Source: an uncultured Prevotellaceae bacterium
Lineage (GTDB): Bacteria > Bacteroidota > Bacteroidia > Bacteroidales > Bacteroidaceae
Length of the DNA stretch: 45,479 bases
Assembly (NCBI GenBank): GCA_947303855.1
Contig: CAMYZO010000016.1
Span: 1-45,479, forward strand
Reading direction: 5' to 3'
Within the stretch, counting starts at the first letter, position 1. Each line of letters opens with the position of its first letter. The notes beneath the pieces are model-generated. The model did no database searches. It was not told the origin of the DNA and saw only the letters and a list, made by a program, of their open reading frames with translations. A program made the position numbers and the translations under genes. This document shows, in pieces, positions 8,197 to 17,890 of this stretch.

Positions 8197-8931
8197 ATGA
8201 AGAAACTGTTTTTATTCTTGTTTTTGTTTGCCGGTCTGGCTGCTCAGGCTCAGACGGACAGCGTGAAAACGCAGAAGCAACGCTGGCCGTCGTTTCTCAG
8301 TAACGACCTGATGCCCGACGGGGTGCTGTACCTGCCGCCACCACCGGCGTTTGAAAGCCAGGAGTTTGTTACCGACCTCGTGCGCTACCACTGGGGTAAG
8401 TCGCTGCGCGACACGCCACGAGGCAAGCAGGCCCACTTCGAGGCCGGGCTGGACCTGGAGACCATCTTCACCGTGTTCTCATGTCCTATGGGTATGGAAC
8501 TGAAAAAGTCGGAATTGCCTGAACTGGCTTATCTGGTTGAGCGTATCGTCACCGATGCCAGCACGGCCACACGTAAGGCCAAGCGCCACTATAACCGCAC
8601 GCGTCCGTTCCTTTATTTCAACGAGGGCACGCTCATACCCGAGGAGGAGGCCAGCCACCATACACCCAGTTACCCGTCGAGCCATTCCGCAACCGGCTGG
8701 ACGGTAGCCCTGGTGCTTACCGAACTGTGTCCGGAGCGTGCCGAGCAGATACTGAAGGCGGGTTATGAGTATGGTCAGAGCCGCGTCATTGCCGGCTATC
8801 ACTACCAGAGCGATGTCGATGTGGCCCGTATGGCCGCCAGTGCCTGTGTGGCCCGCCTGCATGCTGACGAGGCTTTCCAGAAGCAGATGGTCAAGGTCAA
8901 GAAGGAACTTGAGAAACAAAAGAAGAACTGA
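8197..8931 (+). CDS. Periplasmic class A acid phosphatase (PAP2 superfamily)
   Basis: Secreted non-specific acid phosphatase of the PhoC/PhoN type, hydrolysing phosphomonoesters outside the cytoplasm. The signal peptide is MKKLFLFLFLFAGLAAQAQ. The three PAP2 motifs are in order: KAKRHYNRTRP (KxxxxxxRP), PSYPSSHSATG (PSGH-type) and SRVIAGYHYQSDVD (SRxxxxxHxxxD), which give the phosphate-binding and nucleophilic His residues. At 244 residues it matches class A enzymes. The ATG at 8197 follows the peptidase stop immediately, and the gene's TGA overlaps the next ATG, so the four genes from 6936 to 10930 look like one operon. Confidence 0.92.
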   Translation: MKKLFLFLFLFAGLAAQAQTDSVKTQKQRWPSFLSNDLMPDGVLYLPPPPAFESQEFVTDLVRYHWGKSLRDTPRGKQAHFEAGLDLETIFTVFSCPMGMELKKSELPELAYLVERIVTDASTATRKAKRHYNRTRPFLYFNEGTLIPEEEASHHTPSYPSSHSATGWTVALVLTELCPERAEQILKAGYEYGQSRVIAGYHYQSDVDVARMAASACVARLHADEAFQKQMVKVKKELEKQKKN

Positions 8932-9716
8932 TGATGCTACCATTGGAAGAACTGACGCGCAGTGTGTGCCAGGTGGCACGCCGCGCCGGGGAATATATTG
9001 CTGCAGAGCGACAGCGCTTCAGCGATGAGCGCGTGGAACGCAAGCATGCCCACGACTACGTGTCGTATGTTGACAAAGGCTCCGAGCGCCTTATCGTTGA
9101 GGCTTTGCAGGCTTTGCTGCCCGAGGCAGGCTTTGTTGCTGAAGAGGGGTCGGCAGGCTATCATGACGAGCAGTACTGGTGGGTGGTTGACCCTCTTGAC
9201 GGTACCACCAACTTCATCCATGAGTTCCCGCCCTACTGCGTCAGCATTGCCCTGTGCCGTGGACATGAGATACAGCTGGGGGTTGTCTACGAGGTGACCA
9301 CCGGCGAGTGCTACTATGCCTGGCAGGGTGGGGGAGCGTGGCTCGACGGCCAGCCGCTGCATGTGGCCGGCCATGCCATCAGCGATGCCCTGCTCTGTCT
9401 GCAGTTGCCGTATAACAGCGATGCCTACCGCCCTGTTATCCATCGGCTCATCGACACGTTCTACGGTCATGCCGCCAGCGTCCGTATGATGGGTTCGGCG
9501 GCCATGGCCCTGTGCTATGTGGCTGCCGGACGGCTCGACGGCTATGTGGAGAGATACCTGGGTCTGTGGGACTTCATGGCCGGTGCGCTGGTGGTCAGGG
9601 AGGCTGGCGGCCGTGTCACCGGTTTCGCTGGCGAGGACGACCTGGCTCAAGGCAATAGTGTTGTTGCCTCCAACAGCCTGATTCACCAGGACCTGCTCGA
9701 TGCCGTGAAAGCATGA
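8931..9716 (+). CDS. suhB: Inositol monophosphatase family protein
   Basis: Mg2+-dependent phosphatase of the inositol monophosphatase (IMPase) superfamily, cytoplasmic. Metal-site motifs are present: the Glu of AEEGSAG, the WWVVDPLDGTTNFIHEFP block (DPxDGTxN) and the C-terminal LWDFMAGALVVREAGG (WDxAAG-like). GSAAMALCYVAAGRLDGYVE is the conserved second half. The length of 261 residues is typical. Its ATG shares one base with the phosphatase stop (TGATG), and its own stop overlaps the following gene by four bases. Substrate could be an inositol, sugar or nucleotide phosphate, so the symbol is a best guess. Confidence 0.88.
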   Translation: MMLPLEELTRSVCQVARRAGEYIAAERQRFSDERVERKHAHDYVSYVDKGSERLIVEALQALLPEAGFVAEEGSAGYHDEQYWWVVDPLDGTTNFIHEFPPYCVSIALCRGHEIQLGVVYEVTTGECYYAWQGGGAWLDGQPLHVAGHAISDALLCLQLPYNSDAYRPVIHRLIDTFYGHAASVRMMGSAAMALCYVAAGRLDGYVERYLGLWDFMAGALVVREAGGRVTGFAGEDDLAQGNSVVASNSLIHQDLLDAVKA

Positions 9717-10930
9717 ACCAGGCAACGGCCGACTTCATCAGGCAGCATGCCGACGGCGACGTGCGGCAGTTGGCTCTTCAGGCGAAGAAAAACCCTGAGG
9801 TGAACCTGCCTTTTGCTCTCGACCAGATAGCCGGCCGGCAGACGGCCCGGCGGAAGTTACCGTCGTGGGCTGCCATCGACGGTATCGTCTACCCGCCGCA
9901 CCTGTCGATGGAGCAGTGCTCAAGCGAGCAGACGGCAAGGTACAAGGCCTTGCTGGCTGAGGGCACGGAGTCGGTCGTTGACCTGACAGGAGGCTTCGGC
10001 GTAGACTTCTCGTTTCTGGCAAAAGGAGTCCGCCGCGCTGTTTATGTTGAACGGCAGGAGCCCCTCTGTGCCATCGCCCGACAGAACTTCCAGCTCTTAG
10101 GACTGACGCAGGCCGAGGTGGTCTGCGCCGACAGCGAGGACTATCTGCGCCAGATGGAGCCGGCAGACCTTATCTTTATCGACCCTGCCCGCCGTGACAG
10201 TCATGGCGGGCGCACATACGGTATTACCGACTGTACCCCCGACGTGCTGGCACTGCGCCCGCTGTTGCTGCAAAAGGCGCGGCGTGTGCTTCTGAAGCTC
10301 TCGCCTATGCTCGACTGGCGTAAGGCCGTCAGCGACCTGGGTCAGGACGTTGTCCGTGAAGTGCATATCGTCTCTGTGGGTAATGAGTGTAAGGAACTGC
10401 TGGTTGTGATAGACACCCCTCTCCACGCCCTTCCCGGCGGAGAAGGAAGGCTGGTCTGCGTCAACGACGGGCAGGTGTTTGAAACCGCGTTGTCGGCTTC
10501 CGCCACATTGCCGCTCTCTCCCTACAGGGGCGACTGGGAAGGGGCTCTCTACCTCTACGAGCCCAATGCCTCTATCATGAAAGCCGGCTGTTTTGCCGAC
10601 GTGGCCCAGCGTTTCGGTGTTGACGCGATAGCCCGGAACAGCCACCTCTTTGTTTCTGGCACACTGGTGGCCGACTTCCCCGGCAGGGTGTTTCATATTG
10701 ACACAGTGACGTCGATGAACAAGCGTGAACTAAAGGAGAAACTCGGCTCCCTGTCGCAGGCCAATATCGCTGTCAGGAACTTTCCGCTGTCGGTGGCCGA
10801 CCTCCGGCGGCGGCTGAAAATAAGCGAGGGTGGCAGCACCTATATTTTTGCTACCACCCTCGCCAATGGGGAAAGGACGCTGCTTATCTGCCGCAAGACG
10901 GCCACTCCTCCTCAACCACTTCGCGGGTAA
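9713..10930 (+). CDS. Class I SAM-dependent methyltransferase (PG1098-like, THUMP-like domain)
   Basis: Putative RNA or DNA methyltransferase of a Bacteroidota family with a Rossmann core and a THUMP-like C-terminal part. SAM-binding motif I is DLTGGFGVDFSFLAKG (about residues 90-105). ADLIFIDPARRDSHGG carries the acidic/DPxR loop, and YLYEPNASIMKAG is the conserved downstream block. The 405 residues include a stretch around 10,420-10,545 rich in CCCTC/GGGG sequence (encoding PLSPYRGDWEG) that looks like inserted palindromic repeat. The last about 10 residues after LLICRK run 47 bases into the convergent ompA-like gene. Substrate unknown. Confidence 0.8.
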   Translation: MNQATADFIRQHADGDVRQLALQAKKNPEVNLPFALDQIAGRQTARRKLPSWAAIDGIVYPPHLSMEQCSSEQTARYKALLAEGTESVVDLTGGFGVDFSFLAKGVRRAVYVERQEPLCAIARQNFQLLGLTQAEVVCADSEDYLRQMEPADLIFIDPARRDSHGGRTYGITDCTPDVLALRPLLLQKARRVLLKLSPMLDWRKAVSDLGQDVVREVHIVSVGNECKELLVVIDTPLHALPGGEGRLVCVNDGQVFETALSASATLPLSPYRGDWEGALYLYEPNASIMKAGCFADVAQRFGVDAIARNSHLFVSGTLVADFPGRVFHIDTVTSMNKRELKEKLGSLSQANIAVRNFPLSVADLRRRLKISEGGSTYIFATTLANGERTLLICRKTATPPQPLRG

Positions 10931-12092
10931 CGGTCTTCTGTACCTTCTTGGTGGTTATCTTCTTGCTGTCATACTCTTCATACTTGGTCACCTTGAATGT
11001 GCCCTCACCGGTAATGATGACGCAACGGTTCTTGTCGTTCTCAGCGAACGGCTGAACGGTGTCGCCCTTAGAGTCGCTCTTCAGGCGGCTGGCATCCAGA
11101 CCATGGTCGCTGACGAGCTTCTTGGCAACGTCGTCGGCACGGCGCTTGGCATACATCTTGTTGACAGTGGCATTACCCGTACCCTTGTCGGCATAGCCCG
11201 TTACGGTGAAGGTGGCATCGTCAGAGGTCTTCATCAGGTCAGCAACCTTCTTGATGGCTTCGTCGGTGCCTGAAGCCTGATCGGAATTGCTCTGGCAAAT
11301 CTGGAAGAAGATGGCTTCCTCTATCTTCTTCTGCTCCTCGGTCACGATGGGACGCTTCTCCTTGACGATGATGGTGTCGGGCACATCCACCCAGACCTGC
11401 TCCTCCACCTGACGAACCACCTGGCGGGGCTTGGTATAGCGGTGGCCGAAGCGCCAGCTCAGGCCAATCATGCCACTGATCATCCAGTCGTCGGCATCGT
11501 TGGTCTTGCCGTTGAAGCGGTCGCTCATGTTGTTGGCAGCCACCTCTAATGACAGACCGAAAGGCTTGGTGACGTTGGTCTCTAAGCGCAGACCGGCACG
11601 CAGGTTGTGGCTGTAGTGGTGCTTATTGTCCCAGGCTAAGGGTGCCAGGGTGGGATTGGCGGCAACGATGGCGTTCAGGTCGTCGTTCTTCCAGCTGTTG
11701 ACCAGACCGACACCTCCCACCAGGATAACGTTCAGCGGACGGGCATAGTTGCAGCTGAAGAGGCTCGACAGGTTGATCAGCAGGTCAGCGTCGGTGGTCA
11801 GGAAGTTCCATTTGTAGTCCTTGTCAAGTTGCTCGAAACGTCCCTTGGCCTGCAGGCCTGACACATGCAGGCGTGCACCCACCACGGGCGTGAAATAGTG
11901 GCCAAACGACAGGGCGCCAATGGGCTGAATCAACTTGTCAATCTTGGCATCGGTGGTAGTCCACTCTAATCCGCCTTGAACTTCCAGATAATTGTAGGAC
12001 TTCAGTTTCGGGCCTTTCTCACAAGTGTGTTGTGCCATCGCGGCACCCGACATCAGCAGCGCGGCAGCTGCCACAGTGATCATCTTTCTCAT
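10884..12092 (-). CDS. OmpA family outer-membrane protein
   Basis: Outer-membrane beta-barrel protein with a C-terminal peptidoglycan-binding domain, linking the outer membrane to the cell wall. Signal peptide MRKMITVAAAALLMSGAAMAQ. Residues about 30-220 form the barrel, rich in alternating aromatic and polar strands and ending SWRFGHRY. A linker with VDVPDTIIVKEKRP precedes the OmpA domain, with FTVTGYADKGTGNATVN, then AKRRADDVAKKL and the Arg of NDKNRCVIIT. At 402 residues it is typical of abundant Bacteroidota OmpA proteins. It has a strong promoter with a long leader (12148-12180). Confidence 0.9.
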   Translation of the reverse strand: MRKMITVAAAALLMSGAAMAQHTCEKGPKLKSYNYLEVQGGLEWTTTDAKIDKLIQPIGALSFGHYFTPVVGARLHVSGLQAKGRFEQLDKDYKWNFLTTDADLLINLSSLFSCNYARPLNVILVGGVGLVNSWKNDDLNAIVAANPTLAPLAWDNKHHYSHNLRAGLRLETNVTKPFGLSLEVAANNMSDRFNGKTNDADDWMISGMIGLSWRFGHRYTKPRQVVRQVEEQVWVDVPDTIIVKEKRPIVTEEQKKIEEAIFFQICQSNSDQASGTDEAIKKVADLMKTSDDATFTVTGYADKGTGNATVNKMYAKRRADDVAKKLVSDHGLDASRLKSDSKGDTVQPFAENDKNRCVIITGEGTFKVTKYEEYDSKKITTKKVQKTVTREVVEEEWPSCGR

Positions 12093-12147
12093 ACTTATTG
12101 CAATTAGTAATTTGTTGTTTTTTCAGTCGTTAACATACTTTTATGGT

Positions 12148-12180
12148 GCAAAAGTAACTTAACTTATTGAAAAAACCAAA
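12148..12180 (-). promoter_or_regulatory. Full -33/-7 promoter of the ompA-like gene
   Basis: On the minus strand TTTG (12177-12180), a 20-base spacer and TACTTTTGC (12148-12156). It leaves a leader of about 50 bases that is AT-rich and partly heptamer-like. Confidence 0.75.
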
Positions 12181-12210
12181 TTTTTCTTTTATTTTCTCAA
12201 AAAATAGCTG

Positions 12211-12219
12211 TATCTTTGC
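12211..12219 (+). promoter_or_regulatory. -7 promoter box of the acyltransferase-parE-S41 operon
   Basis: TATCTTTGC fits the Bacteroidota -7 consensus, 39 bases before the ATG at 12259. It diverges from the ompA-like promoter about 30 bases away. Confidence 0.6.
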
Positions 12220-12258
12220 GACATTAATTGTGTTAAAACGGCAAATTTCCCCAAAAAG

Positions 12259-13413
12259 ATGGCATCAGTAGAAATTAGAAAAGTAACCGACAGGAAAGGT
12301 CTGAAAGCTTTTATCGAGCTGCACTATGAATTGTATAAGGGTAATAAGTACGATGCGCCGAATCTCTATAGTGACGAACTGCATACGCTGAGCAAGGAGA
12401 CAAATGCTGCTTTCGAGTTTTGCGAGGCAGAATATTACCTGGCCTATAAGGACGGGCGTCTGGTGGGGCGTGTGGCAGCCATCGTCAACCATCGTTACAA
12501 TGAGCAGTGGCAGCGCAAGGCCGTGCGTTTCGGGTGGATTGACCTGATTGACGACCTGGAGGTGATGCAGGCTCTGCTGGGAGCCGTCGAGAGCTATGGG
12601 CGTGAGAAGGGCATGACCGAGATTATCGGCCCGCTCGGTTTTACCGACATGGATCCTGAGGGTATGCTCATCAAGGGTTTCGACCAGCTGGGTACCATGG
12701 CTACGATATACAACTACGACTACTACCCCCGGCTGATGGAACAGATGGAGGGCTATGAGAAGGATAATGACTATGTGGAGTACAAGGCTTTTGTCCCCAA
12801 GGGCGACATGCCGGAGAAATTCTCGAAGGTGGCCCAGATGGTGGAGAAGCGGTATAACCTGCACTGCCCGCAGCTGAAGCGCAGTCAGGTGTTCGGCCCT
12901 GACGGCTACGGCAGGAAGGTGCTGGAGGTGGTCAACAAGACCTTCGGCAATCTCTATGGCTACTCGCAGATGACCGACCGCCAGATAGACACCTACGTGA
13001 AGGAGTACTTCAAGTTCTTCTCCATGGACATGCTCTGCGTCATTGAAGACTGGAACCTGCCTGACCACCCGGTGGTGGGCGTCGGCATCAGCATCCCGTC
13101 GCTGACACGCGCCCTGCAGAAATGCCGCAAGGGACGCCTGTGGCCTTTTGGCTGGTGGCACCTGTTCCGTGCGCTCTACCTGAAGAAGACCGACATTGTC
13201 GACTGCCTCCTTGTCGGTGTCCTGGAGGAGTACCGGCCCAAGGGGGCCAATGCCCTGCTGTTCTATCACCTCATACCCATCTACCAGAAGTATGGCTTCA
13301 AATGGGGCGAGACGCATGTCCACATGGAGAGCAACACCGCTGTGCAGGCGCAGTGGCAGTATCTGGAAAATGAGCAACATAAGCGTAGAAGATGCTATAA
13401 GAAAATGATATAA
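12259..13413 (+). CDS. GNAT-like acyltransferase family protein, substrate unknown
   Basis: Cytoplasmic protein of 384 residues resembling the large GNAT-related N-acyltransferases common in Bacteroidota. The N-terminal half has the pattern of an acyl-CoA binding fold ([20 protein letters not shown], then [20 protein letters not shown]). The C-terminal part repeats GNAT-like features: [35 protein letters not shown] and [17 protein letters not shown]. No signal peptide or membrane helix is present. It is the first gene of an operon: its TAA shares a base with the ATG of parE. Nothing points to a specific substrate; lipid or amino-acid acylation are both possible. Confidence 0.72.
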   Translation: MASVEIRKVTDRKGLKAFIELHYELYKGNKYDAPNLYSDELHTLSKETNAAFEFCEAEYYLAYKDGRLVGRVAAIVNHRYNEQWQRKAVRFGWIDLIDDLEVMQALLGAVESYGREKGMTEIIGPLGFTDMDPEGMLIKGFDQLGTMATIYNYDYYPRLMEQMEGYEKDNDYVEYKAFVPKGDMPEKFSKVAQMVEKRYNLHCPQLKRSQVFGPDGYGRKVLEVVNKTFGNLYGYSQMTDRQIDTYVKEYFKFFSMDMLCVIEDWNLPDHPVVGVGISIPSLTRALQKCRKGRLWPFGWWHLFRALYLKKTDIVDCLLVGVLEEYRPKGANALLFYHLIPIYQKYGFKWGETHVHMESNTAVQAQWQYLENEQHKRRRCYKKMI

Positions 13414-15401
13414 TGGAAGAAATTAAGAATATAACAAACGGTTCAGACCCCCAGCCCCCTAACTTAGGGGGCTCAGATGCTAACACACCGGAGTATAACG
13501 ACGATAACATCCGGCACCTGTCGGACATGGAGCATGTACGTACCCGTCCGGGTATGTATATAGGCCGTCTGGGCGACGGCTCATTGCCAGAGGATGGCAT
13601 CTACGTGCTGTTGAAGGAGGTCATCGACAACTCTATCGACGAGTTTAAGATGCATGCCGGCGACCGCATAGAGATTACGGTTGAGGACAACCTGCGCGTC
13701 AGCGTCCGCGACTATGGCCGCGGCATCCCCCAAGGCAAACTTATTGAGGCAGTCTCGGTGCTGAATACCGGCGGCAAGTACGACTCCAAGGCGTTTAAGA
13801 AGTCTGTCGGACTGAATGGTGTCGGCGTCAAGGCTGTCAATGCCCTGAGCGCCCATTTCGAGGTCCGCTCATTCCGTGAGGGCAAGGTTCGCAAGGCTGC
13901 CTTTGAGCGTGGCATCATCACCAGCGACCTGACGGAGAACACGCAGGACGAGAGCGGCACCTATATCTACTTTGAGCCTGATGCTACGCTCTTCGTGAAC
14001 TATCAGTTCCACGACGAGATAGTGGAAAACATGCTGCGTAACTACACGTACCTGAACACGGGGCTGACCATCATGTATAACGGGCGCCGCATCCTGAGCC
14101 GTCACGGACTCGAGGACCTGCTGAAAGACCGCATGACCACCGAGGCACTGTATCCTATCATCCACCTGCAGGGCGAGGACATTGAGATAGCCTTTACCCA
14201 TGCCAACCAGTATGGCGAGGAGTATCACAGCTTTGTCAACGGCCAGCATACCACGCAGGGCGGCACCCACCAGAGCGCCTTCAAGGAGCATATCGCCCGC
14301 ACCATCAAGGAGTTCTTCGGTAAGTATGAGTATGGCGACATCCGTACCGGCATTGTCGCTGCCATTGCCATCAACGTCGAGGAACCGATGTTTGAGAGCC
14401 AGACGAAGATCAAGCTCGGTTCGCTGACCATGGCACCCGACGGCGTGAGCATCAATAAATATGTGGGCGACTTCATCAAGCAAGAGGTGGACAACTACCT
14501 GCATATCCATAGCGATGTGGCGGAGGCCATAGAGAACAAGGTGAAGGAGAGCGAGCGCGACCGCAAAGCCATGGCCGGCATCACGAAGCTGGCCCGCGAG
14601 CGTGCCAAGAAGGCTAACCTGCACAACCGCAAGCTGCGCGACTGCAGGGTGCATTTCACCGATATCAAGGACGAGCGCAAGGAGGAGTCGTGCATCTTCA
14701 TTACTGAGGGCGACTCTGCCAGCGGCAGCATCACCAAGAGCCGCGACGTCAACACGCAGGCGGTATTCTCGCTCAGGGGCAAGCCACTCAACACCTTCGG
14801 ACTGACCAAGAAGGTGGTCTATGAGAATGAGGAGTTCAACCTGCTGCAGGCTGCCCTGGATATTGAGGAGGGGCTCGACACCCTAAGATATAATAAGGTG
14901 ATTGTGGCTACCGATGCCGATGTCGATGGCATGCACATCCGCCTGCTCATCATCACGTTCTTCCTGCAGTTCTTTCCTGAGCTTATCAAGAAAGGGCATG
15001 TCTATGTCTTGCAGACCCCACTGTTCCGTGTGCGCAACCGCCGGACGAAAATCAAGAACAAGCAGGTGGTGGCCGATGCCGACGCTAAGCCGGGTGCCAA
15101 GAAGACCGACTTCATTACGCGCTACTGCTACAGCGAGGAGGAGAGACTGAATGCCATCAGCGACCTTGGCCCCGACCCCGAAATTACCCGATTCAAGGGC
15201 CTTGGCGAAATATCGCCTGAGGAGTTTGCCGGCTTCATAGGCCCTGACATCCGTCTGGAACAGGTGACGCTGCATAAGACCGACCAGGTGCAGAAACTTC
15301 TGGAGTACTATATGGGCAAGAACACCATGGAGCGCCAGAACTTTATCATTGACAACCTCGTCATCGAGGAAGACCGACCGGAAGAAGACCAATATGAATA
15401 A
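13413..15401 (+). CDS. parE: DNA topoisomerase IV subunit B (type IIA topoisomerase ATPase subunit)
   Basis: ATPase/TOPRIM subunit of topoisomerase IV, which decatenates daughter chromosomes with ParC. The GHKL ATPase domain begins at [16 protein letters not shown] and contains [17 protein letters not shown] and [14 protein letters not shown]. The TOPRIM domain shows EGDSASGSI and the Mg2+ site [13 protein letters not shown]. The end carries [13 protein letters not shown]. At 662 residues with no long insertion it is ParE-like rather than a typical GyrB. parC is not adjacent. Residues about 14-22 ([12 protein letters not shown] region) are encoded by a palindromic repeat inserted before the conserved domain. 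It overlaps the next gene by 8 bases. Confidence 0.9.
   Translation: MEEIKNITNGSDPQPPNLGGSDANTPEYNDDNIRHLSDMEHVRTRPGMYIGRLGDGSLPEDGIYVLLKEVIDNSIDEFKMHAGDRIEITVEDNLRVSVRDYGRGIPQGKLIEAVSVLNTGGKYDSKAFKKSVGLNGVGVKAVNALSAHFEVRSFREGKVRKAAFERGIITSDLTENTQDESGTYIYFEPDATLFVNYQFHDEIVENMLRNYTYLNTGLTIMYNGRRILSRHGLEDLLKDRMTTEALYPIIHLQGEDIEIAFTHANQYGEEYHSFVNGQHTTQGGTHQSAFKEHIARTIKEFFGKYEYGDIRTGIVAAIAINVEEPMFESQTKIKLGSLTMAPDGVSINKYVGDFIKQEVDNYLHIHSDVAEAIENKVKESERDRKAMAGITKLARERAKKANLHNRKLRDCRVHFTDIKDERKEESCIFITEGDSASGSITKSRDVNTQAVFSLRGKPLNTFGLTKKVVYENEEFNLLQAALDIEEGLDTLRYNKVIVATDADVDGMHIRLLIITFFLQFFPELIKKGHVYVLQTPLFRVRNRRTKIKNKQVVADADAKPGAKKTDFITRYCYSEEERLNAISDLGPDPEITRFKGLGEISPEEFAGFIGPDIRLEQVTLHKTDQVQKLLEYYMGKNTMERQNFIIDNLVIEEDRPEEDQYE
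13453..13473. repeat. 21-bp palindrome inserted in the start of parE
   Basis: Arms AGCCCCCTAA and TTAGGGGGCT are perfectly complementary around a single C. The preceding ACCCCC makes the GC-rich block longer. It is translated in frame as part of parE. Confidence 0.8.
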
Positions 15402-16980
15402 TTTGCTGAAATACATTTTCTGTGCAGCAGTCATGATGCTGCAACCCACCCTTGCCTCTGCCCAGATGCGCATCAACCTGGGAGAGGACAGTCCGCTGCG
15501 TAAGTTACAGATAGCCGAGATTACAACCACCAACCTTTATGTCGACAGCGTCGACGAGGTGAAGCTTGTTGAAGATGCCATCCGTGGCATGCTGGAGAAA
15601 CTCGACCCGCACTCCACCTACAGTAATGCCAAGGAGGTGAAGCAGATGAACGAGCCGCTGAACGGCAATTTTGAGGGCATCGGCGTGCAGTTCAATATGA
15701 TCGACGACACGCTGATGGTTATCCAGCCCGTCACCAACGGCCCTTCTGAGAAGGTGGGCATCCTGGCCGGCGACCGTATCGTCACCGTCAACGACACTGC
15801 CATTGCCGGTGTCAAGATGTCGAAGGAAGAGATTATGCGCCGCCTGCGCGGTCCCAAGGATACGAAGGTGGTGCTGGGCATCGTGCGCCAGGGCATTGAC
15901 GACCGTCTCACGTTCACGGTCGTCCGCGACAAGATTCCCGTTCACAGCGTCGACGCGGCTTACATCATCCGCCCTGGCATAGGCTATATCCGTATCGGCA
16001 ACTTCGGGGCTACCACCCATCGGGAGTTCTGCGACGCACTGCAGACGCTCCGTCAGCAGGGTGCTCAGAGTCTCATCCTCGACCTTCAGGAGAATGGTGG
16101 CGGCTATCTGCAGGCGGCTGTCAACATTGCCGACGAGTTTCTTGCAAAGGACGAGCTGATTGTCTACACTGAGGGGCGGCGCGTGCCTCGTCAGGACTAT
16201 CGTGCCCGTGGCGATGGCATGTTCATGAAGGGCAAGGTGGTGGTGCTTGTCGATGAGTACACGGCCTCTGCCGCCGAGATTGTCACCGGTGCCGTACAAG
16301 ACCAGGACCGTGGCTACGTCGTAGGTCGCCGTACCTTCGGAAAGGGCCTGGTACAGCGGCCCATCGACCTCCCCGACGGTTCGATGATACGCCTCACCAT
16401 AGCCCACTACTACACTCCCTCTGGCCGTTGTATTCAGAAGCCTTACGAGAAGGGCAAGCAGAAGGACTACGCCATGGATGTCTACAACCGCCTGAAAAAG
16501 GGCGAACTGACCAATCAGGACAGCATCCACTTCAGCGACTCACTGAAATTCCAGACGCTGCACCGTGGGCGCACCGTCTACGGCGGCGGTGGTGTCATGC
16601 CCGACTATTTTGTACCGCTCGACACCACGCGCTATACACCGCTGCACCGCCAGCTGGCTGCCAAGGGCGTCATTATCCAGCAGAACCTGCGCTATGTTGA
16701 CAACCACCGCAAGGAGCTGAAGAAGCAGTATAAGGAGTTTGGGAAGTTCAAAAAGGAATTCGTAGTACCCCAGTCCTTGGTCGACGCTCTGCTGGCTGAG
16801 GCCAAGAAGCAGAAGATAGAGCCTAAGGATGAGGCGGAGCTGCAGCGTACGCTGCCCTATCTGAAGCTGCAGCTCAAGGCACTCATTGCCCGCGACCTGT
16901 GGGACATGAGCGAGTATTTCAGCATCTTCAACGAGGAGAGCGATATTGTGAAGAAGGCCTTGGAGGTCATTCAGCAGTAG
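15394..16980 (+). CDS. Exported S41 family C-terminal processing peptidase
   Basis: Periplasmic serine protease of the tail-specific/CtpA type. The ATG at 15394 (8 bases inside parE) gives a clean signal peptide, [20 protein letters not shown] then ASAQ. A PDZ domain follows ([20 protein letters not shown], with [13 protein letters not shown]). The protease core is [23 protein letters not shown], the catalytic Ser in [11 protein letters not shown] and the catalytic Lys in [11 protein letters not shown]. The length of 528 residues includes a C-terminal helical extension typical of Bacteroidota members. It is the last gene of the operon from 12259 and ends 4 bases from the convergent ybeY. Confidence 0.93.
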   Translation: MNNLLKYIFCAAVMMLQPTLASAQMRINLGEDSPLRKLQIAEITTTNLYVDSVDEVKLVEDAIRGMLEKLDPHSTYSNAKEVKQMNEPLNGNFEGIGVQFNMIDDTLMVIQPVTNGPSEKVGILAGDRIVTVNDTAIAGVKMSKEEIMRRLRGPKDTKVVLGIVRQGIDDRLTFTVVRDKIPVHSVDAAYIIRPGIGYIRIGNFGATTHREFCDALQTLRQQGAQSLILDLQENGGGYLQAAVNIADEFLAKDELIVYTEGRRVPRQDYRARGDGMFMKGKVVVLVDEYTASAAEIVTGAVQDQDRGYVVGRRTFGKGLVQRPIDLPDGSMIRLTIAHYYTPSGRCIQKPYEKGKQKDYAMDVYNRLKKGELTNQDSIHFSDSLKFQTLHRGRTVYGGGGVMPDYFVPLDTTRYTPLHRQLAAKGVIIQQNLRYVDNHRKELKKQYKEFGKFKKEFVVPQSLVDALLAEAKKQKIEPKDEAELQRTLPYLKLQLKALIARDLWDMSEYFSIFNEESDIVKKALEVIQQ

Positions 16981-16984
16981 CCGG

Positions 16985-17395
16985 CTATAGCAAGGCTAAG
17001 GCACGGTCTTCGGCCGCCTCCATCTGTTCGCGCTCACCAGGGCCTTTGTCATTGAGGCCGCAGAGGTGAAGAATGCCGTGGATGATGACACGGTGCAGTT
17101 CTTCATCGTATGGTTTGTTGAACAGTTCGGCATTGGTGCGTATGGTATCGAGCGAGATGACGAGGTCGCCACTGATGGTGTCGCCTTCGCAATAGTCGAA
17201 GGTGATGATGTCGGTGTAGTAGTCGTGCCCCAGATACTCGCGGTTCACTTCCAGGATGTGCTCGTCGTCGCAGAACAGGTAGCCCACCTCGCCTACCTTC
17301 TTATGATAGGTGGCTGCCACGCGGCGTATCCATGCCGACGTGTCGCGACGGCGTATGGCGGGCATCTTCACGTTTTCAGTGCTGTAGGTAATCAT
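16985..17395 (-). CDS. ybeY: Endoribonuclease YbeY (rRNA maturation factor)
   Basis: Zinc-dependent single-strand endoribonuclease needed for 16S rRNA 3' processing and ribosome quality control. The metal-binding signature HGILHLCGLNDKG (HxxxHxxxxxD/H form) is present near the C-terminus, preceded by GDLVISLDTIRTNA and YYTDIITFDYCEGD, both typical of the family. The length is 136 residues. The spacer to coaD upstream is made of heptamer-phased sequence that overlaps both the ybeY start and the coaD stop. Confidence 0.93.
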   Translation of the reverse strand: MITYSTENVKMPAIRRRDTSAWIRRVAATYHKKVGEVGYLFCDDEHILEVNREYLGHDYYTDIITFDYCEGDTISGDLVISLDTIRTNAELFNKPYDEELHRVIIHGILHLCGLNDKGPGEREQMEAAEDRALALL

Positions 17396-17425
17396 AATTA
17401 TTAATGGCTCATTACTAATTACTTA
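17391..17425. repeat. Degenerate 7-bp phased repeat between coaD and ybeY
   Basis: Read on the plus strand as five consecutive heptamers: ATCATAA, TTATTAA, TGGCTCA, TTACTAA, TTACTTA. It covers the ybeY start codon region and the coaD stop (17419-17421). Confidence 0.5.
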
Positions 17426-17862
17426 GGTAGGAACTGGCTGACATCCACGCCGAAATGCTGTAGCTCACGGACAGCGGTGCTGGAGATGCTTGACAGCTCT
17501 GGTTCTGTATAGAGCAGGATGGTCTCGATGCCTCCAAGGCGGCGGTTGAAGTCGGCCTGCCACTGCTCGTGTTCGAAGTCGCTGACAGAGCGTACGCCCT
17601 TCACAATGAACTGCGCACCCTCTTGGCGGGCAAAAGCCATAGCCAGCCCGAAGTAGGTTTTTACTTCGATGGCTGGCTGGTCCCGGTAAATGTCTACAAT
17701 GGCTTGAATGCGTTCCTCGGCCGGACGCATGTTTGGTTTGTTCACGTTGTCGCCCACCACGCCGATGACCAGTCGGTCAAACAGCGGCAGTGCCCGGCGC
17801 ACAATACTGTCGTGGCCGATGGTGAACGGGTCGAAAGTGCCGACAAATACTCCTGTTTTCAT
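17419..17862 (-). CDS. coaD: Phosphopantetheine adenylyltransferase
   Basis: Penultimate enzyme of coenzyme A synthesis: transfers AMP from ATP to 4'-phosphopantetheine to form dephospho-CoA. The N-terminal GVFVGTFDPFTIGHDSIV carries the (T/H)xGH nucleotide-binding motif; VKGVRSVSDFEHEQWQADFN is the conserved substrate segment and ISSTAVRELQHFG the ISSTxxR motif. The ATG at 17862 (MKTGVFVG) gives 147 residues, close to the family norm. A longer open frame to 17967 would put foreign residues before the conserved N-terminus and overlap the neighbouring gene, so it is rejected. Confidence 0.94.
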   Translation of the reverse strand: MKTGVFVGTFDPFTIGHDSIVRRALPLFDRLVIGVVGDNVNKPNMRPAEERIQAIVDIYRDQPAIEVKTYFGLAMAFARQEGAQFIVKGVRSVSDFEHEQWQADFNRRLGGIETILLYTEPELSSISSTAVRELQHFGVDVSQFLPK

Positions 17863-17870
17863 ATCTGCCG

Positions 17871-17879
17871 GCAAAGGTA
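17871..17879 (-). promoter_or_regulatory. -7 promoter box of coaD-ybeY
   Basis: TACCTTTGC on the minus strand, 8 bases before the coaD ATG. No clear -33 element. Confidence 0.45.
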
Positions 17880-17890
17880 CGAAATAATTT

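Noticed and set aside
13413..15401. gyrB
   Set aside because: The compact 662-residue form without a GyrB-specific insertion, together with the sequence style, fits ParE better. parC was not seen next to it, so a residual doubt remains.
15505..16530. 341-codon minus-strand frame inside the S41 protease gene
   Set aside because: It is a shadow of a well-supported gene; the translation lacks domain features and has no promoter.
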